DNA of 64,000 nucleotides from Carallia brachiata (lineage: Eukaryota > Streptophyta > Magnoliopsida > Malpighiales > Rhizophoraceae), in the NCBI GenBank assembly GCA_021464245.1, contig JADCRB010000057.1, positions 564,370-628,369 on the forward strand. The letters run 5' to 3'. The notes beneath the pieces are model-generated. The model saw only the letters and a program-made list of their open reading frames with translations, ran no database searches and was not told the DNA's origin. Of the stretch, positions 60,333 to 64,000 are shown in pieces. Position 1 is the first letter of the stretch, and each line of letters starts with the position of its first letter. Made by a program: the position numbers and the translations under genes.

Positions 60333-62339
60333 TGTTAGTCCCGAAATTACCCAAGAGGGGGGTGAATTGGGTAATTAAAAAATTTGCATCCAAATCGTGT
60401 GATCGTGAGCAAATAAAATAATTAAACACAATACAAATAAACAAGAGTTGCACTGTGTGTTTGTGAGCAATAATAAAGGGAGTTAAAGGAATAGGGAAAT
60501 CAACACGAGTGATTTATAGTGGTTCGGCTTATCCCCAAGCCTACGTCCACTCCCCAAGATCACCCTTGGGAATTTCACAATCCATTATCAATCTTCTTCA
60601 CGGGTGAAGATTAAACCCTTACACCACTTTGGTCACCTGACCACAGAGACTACGCAAGAGCATACAGGCTCTTTTTCTCAACCACGCAAAGGTCACCTGA
60701 CCTTCTTTACAATCACTTGATGGTCACTTGACCTCACTCGTTCAAAGGTACAAGATCTTTCTCACAATACTTTCACGCACACGCTTACGTCACAAGCTCA
60801 CAAAATTTTTCATAACTACATATGCTCAAACTCTTCTTTTCTTAGAGCTATACAAGCTCTTCACAAATATATCTCTCTAAAGCTCTTTTCTTCTCTTTTT
60901 TTCACTAAAAGTTCTGCTCAATGTAGTATCAGAGAGTGATCACAAGAAAGGCTGCTGGAAGTGGTATTTATAGAGCCAAGGAACCACTAGCCGTTGGTGC
61001 CAAAATGGGAAGTTAACCTTGACATATTTTCCAGCAAAGAATTAAGATATTTGCAAGCATGTATCCTGGACAGCAAGGAGATCAAAGAGACGTTGGAGAG
61101 AGGAGGAAATCATGGCAAAGATCAGCTATATTCAAGGTGGAGATTTGGACAACAATCATAGAGCTGTTGCATAGCTGTCTTGTTCTTCAACGTGGTGGCA
61201 AGATGTTTTCAATCAAAGGATTCTTTCCTTGTTGGACCACCATTTGAACGCTGCCTTCTTCTTTGTCTTCTTTTGCACCATTTTCTTACCGTTGGTGAGT
61301 GGCAAGGAGATCCATCCGTTGGTGCCTTTAAGATTGTATAGCCGTTGGTGATATGCAAAGCTAACTCTTCAAGGATCTTCCAGCCAAGCAATTTGATTTA
61401 GATGTGATTTTGTATGCTGGAAAATTTGTGTAGGATCAATCATCATCAATGCAATGTAATTTCACCAATCTTGTAAGCTGAAACAGTTGGAAATATCTTG
61501 GTTGCGCAGTGAGGAAGACAGCTGGTCTTCATGGACAATTTGAAATAAATTTTGGGTGGTTGACCCGAGAATGATTCTTTTAAAAGGTCTAATGCTTGGT
61601 CTTCAACTAAGGCAATGAACCATATAGTCGTCCATAGGTAGCATTTTCGAGAGAATAAAATCCATCATCTTCTCTGCAAGAATTTCCAGCCAAGATATTA
61701 CCATTTTGTTCCCATGATCTTTAAGCCGTTATTCACGGACACAAGGAAACAAATCCTTAAAAAAAAATTGCTGCCAGCAACTTCACTAAGTTGACAGATT
61801 TGATACTTCTCAGAAAATGATTCATATCTCTCTCAATATAGCCCCAAATCATGTCTCGTTTATTGCATTTGAAAGTAGACTTAAAGATCTTTCCGCCTAT
61901 GTAAAAATCACAGGCTGATTCTTCTCCAACGGACAGCTATAGCTTCTGGAAATTGACATATCCTGTTTGGCATGATATGCTGTACACCTTTCAGTATTTT
62001 GGCAATATCTTCATATACGTATGTGCAATTGGCGCGATTCTTGTCAATTTGGAAACTAGACAGAATTATCTTTCTGTCCATATAAAATTCAACAATTGAT
62101 TCTTTCCCATTTGTTCGCAGCAACCTCTGAAATTGGACTGATCCCGTTTACTTGACAGATTGAGCACCCTTCAGTTATTTAGTCATATCTTGCCGTATGG
62201 ACCTCTAAAAAATTCAATTGTAGAAGCGTTGGAAACTAGACATCTTGACCTTTCCAACCGTATATAGCTCATTATCTAATTCAACTCCATGCGAACAAAC
62301 GAGCCTCTAAAATTTGGCCATTGGATGAAACCAATATCA
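60333..62339. mobile_element. Solo LTR, about 2.0 kb, in the SDR intron
   Basis: Begins TGTTAGTCCCGAAATTACC and ends AAACCAATATCA (TG...CA), flanked by the perfect 5-bp repeat ATAGT (60328-60332 and 62340-62344). No protein-coding retroelement domain and no second LTR lie inside. It contains a GTGGTTCGGC...CCTACGTCCACT block common in plant LTRs, repeated GGTCACCTGACC and CCGTTGGTG motifs, and a three-copy 182-bp repeat. Recombination between LTRs would leave exactly this structure. Orientation is unknown. Confidence 0.75.
61780..62330. repeat. Three diverged tandem copies of an about 182-bp unit within the solo LTR
   Basis: Anchor blocks recur at about 61870, 62049 and 62230: GAAAGTAGACTTAAAGATC, GGAAACTAGACAGAATTATC and GGAAACTAGACATCTTGACC. 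Each is followed by a TTTC-C-TAT block, a CCAACGGAC / CCATTTGTTCG / CCATGCGAAC block and CTTCTGGAAATTG / CCTCTGAAATTG / CCTCTAAAATTTG. Each is preceded by a CAGATT / TTTCAG / CTTCAG and CATATCT-type block. Confidence 0.65.
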
Positions 62340-62907
62340 ATAGTTGTCTTATGCTTGCATTGCTTCCATTCCAATTTATGTATATTTGATTAAAAACCTT
62401 TAACTGCACGCTTAAATAAACATATTAGTAATTCTCAATGTTTTGTAATCATAAAAACCGAGTAATGAAACCTTAGGATCTCAACAATAGTCTTTCAAAC
62501 ATAATTTTGTCTAAATTTTATGCTGCTAGTTTATGCCCAATGAATGGGCCAAACAACTGCTAAGCGATGTTGAAAATCTGACTGAAGAGAGAGTGGATGA
62601 AGTAGTGAACAAGTTGTTGAAGGATTTCCAGGAGGGTTTGCTAGAAAGCAATGGTTGGCCTCTTCATCTTTCCGCCTATACAGTTGGAAAAGCTGCTATC
62701 AACGCTTACACAAGGATTGTAGCCAAAAGGTACCCAAGCTTCCGCATTAATGCTGTCGGCCCCGGCTTTTGCAAGATAGACATTGTTATGAACGCTGGCA
62801 TCTTAACAGCTGCTCAAGGAGCTGAAAAGCCCGTGAAATTGGCACTACAGCCTGATGGTGGGCCTTTTGGCTGTCTCTTTTCCGAAATGAGGTCGTCATG
62901 TTTCTAA

Positions 62908-64000
62908 ATGAAAATGAATGGGGTCATGGGGAGGAATAGCAATAAAGGATTTGGAAATATATAAACAAATTCCTTTTCAATTTTCATGAATTGTTGTCAA
63001 GATGCGTGCGCATGCGAATGTACTGTTTTGTGTTGGAGAATTTTTAAAATATTAAGAGTCACGTTTCCTAATTAATTTGGAAGTTATTGAAAGATGTACA
63101 TAAAAGACATGTTTATTAATAGAAAGATACGTTAAAAGAGTCGTATTTATTGAGTTCAAAAGGTGCCTTTCTTACCCAAGTAACTATCTAATTATTCTCT
63201 CTATAAATATGTGATGTGAGCATTCATATAGATATAGAGAATATAGAAAAATCTGTAGACATGTTCAGAGCAATTTTGGATAGTACAATAACTTCTCAAA
63301 GACTTGATTTTAGTATTAATACCTACAGTCAAGCGTGCTTTATTTTATCTTGTGAGGAAGTTCGCATAAAACCTCTGTTGTATTTAAGTAACGGCGAATT
63401 TTGCTTTAAGAAAAGTGGTACTATTACGCCATTTGAAGTAAATTCTTTCATATTCTAATCTACTATCTTTCTGATTCCAACAATTTTAAGGCAAAATTTT
63501 CATGATTGGAATCAATAAGGAATTGACTTCTAATTTCATGTAAAGATCAAGTAAGTTCTTACTTGATTAAGGTATGTCTTTCTTCTTACTTGTTTGATAA
63601 CATGGAGTAAAACATTCATGCAAACGAATTCATGCTTAAAATGGGTGCTAAACTACAATTTATGAATTGGTACTTGTTTATTAAAAGTTAATATATTATT
63701 TGCATGAAAAATGGTAATTTCTCTCAAATAAAAATGATGATGTGTATGCATGTTATATGTTTATATAGTTACTCACATGTAAATGATGATTTGCATGATG
63801 TCTACATGTCCTGTTCTATATATCCTGTTGTTGTGGCTTTCTCTTGTTCGTGAGAAATGTCTTGAATAGTTGGGCTGTTGGCTATGTACATTGTATATAA
63901 AAGGAAGGGTTTGACTTAAGATGGTTTTTAGTTCCAGTGTTACATGGACATACATGATGATTATTTATATAAATATATGACTTATGTTCAATTATACAAA
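62908..64000. other. 3' flank of the SDR pseudogene
   Basis: AT-rich sequence without a recognisable gene. The open frame at 63216-63458 has no family resemblance that I can see. The window ends inside this spacer. Confidence 0.4.

Larger units (their letters stand above)
58433..62907 (+). pseudogene. Short-chain dehydrogenase/reductase (neomenthol dehydrogenase/salutaridine reductase type), lacking the NADP motif
   Basis: Exon-like blocks: 58433-58467 (MAQSPDIVAAKR), about 58502-58714, 58872-58955, 59915-60093 and 62530-62907. Family marks: LDVTDPHSI, VNNAGI (58872 on), ETNYYGTRRMTEAL, the catalytic YTVGK in LSAYTVGKAAINAYTR, and a C-terminal PDGGPFGCLF. The segment with the Rossmann motif TGxxxGIG expected between blocks 1 and 2 is absent. 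Only 34 bp separate them, too short for a plant intron, and read-through meets a stop. A base is also missing near 60070, just where the SSTSG catalytic-serine block begins. Intact relatives are about 300 residues and reduce monoterpene or alkaloid ketones with NADPH. A 2-kb solo LTR sits in the last intron. Best read as a pseudogene. Confidence 0.85.

Noticed and set aside
63216..63458. Plus-strand 80-codon frame
   Set aside because: AT-rich flank without conserved motifs.

Overview
The window looks like nuclear DNA of a eudicot plant from a draft assembly. Genes have spliced GT-AG introns, noncoding DNA is very AT-rich, the protein families are plant ones (UDP-arabinopyranose mutase, bifunctional HPPK-DHPS, menthol/salutaridine-type SDR), and plant LTR and MITE-like repeats are present. 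There is one run of 201 N. I cannot name the species from sequence alone.

Layout: (1) 88-9332, the 3' part of a WD40-repeat gene on +, carrying three frameshifts and split by a Ty1/copia retrotransposon (3533-8542, minus strand, intact 5-bp target duplication) that sits inside an intron. (2) 9843-11930, two fold-back elements with 9- and 10-bp flanking direct repeats, Mutator-like MITEs. (3) 13432-15555, UDP-arabinopyranose mutase (minus). (4) 15.7-21.8 kb, AT-rich spacer with two old local duplications. (5) 21820-24051, cytochrome b5 (+), intact. (6) 25872-26921, an RRM protein resembling the N-terminal part of cyclophilin E (+), intact. (7) 28138-29924, HPPK-DHPS of folate synthesis (minus), probably with a 5' UTR exon near 31.5 kb. 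(8) 33951-37230, 6-phosphogluconolactonase (minus). (9) 38.0-49.4 kb, gene-free DNA with microsatellites, a 438-bp tandem duplication and a large inverted-repeat element. (10) 49396-51406, an organelle-targeted RimP/UPF0090-like protein (minus), intact. (11) 51.4-58.3 kb, spacer with a probable LINE tail, a tRNA-like relic, the N gap and a decayed copia gag with its LTR. (12) 58433-62907, an SDR gene (+) that has lost its NADP-binding glycine motif and carries a 2-kb solo LTR in its last intron.

The genes do not form a pathway; this is an ordinary gene neighbourhood. The most consistent odd signal concerns quality. UAM, HPPK-DHPS, 6PGL, the WD40 gene, the SDR and the young copia element all carry single-base indels, mostly in short homopolymers, while their amino-acid sequence is otherwise conserved and free of nonsense substitutions. 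The old gag remnant shows the opposite: in-frame stops. I therefore suspect consensus indel errors for much of the first class, and true decay for the gag remnant and for the SDR deletion. I found no clearly undescribed biological system. The best structural candidates are the composite fold-back element at 9852-10946 and the repeat-bearing solo LTR at 60333-62339.
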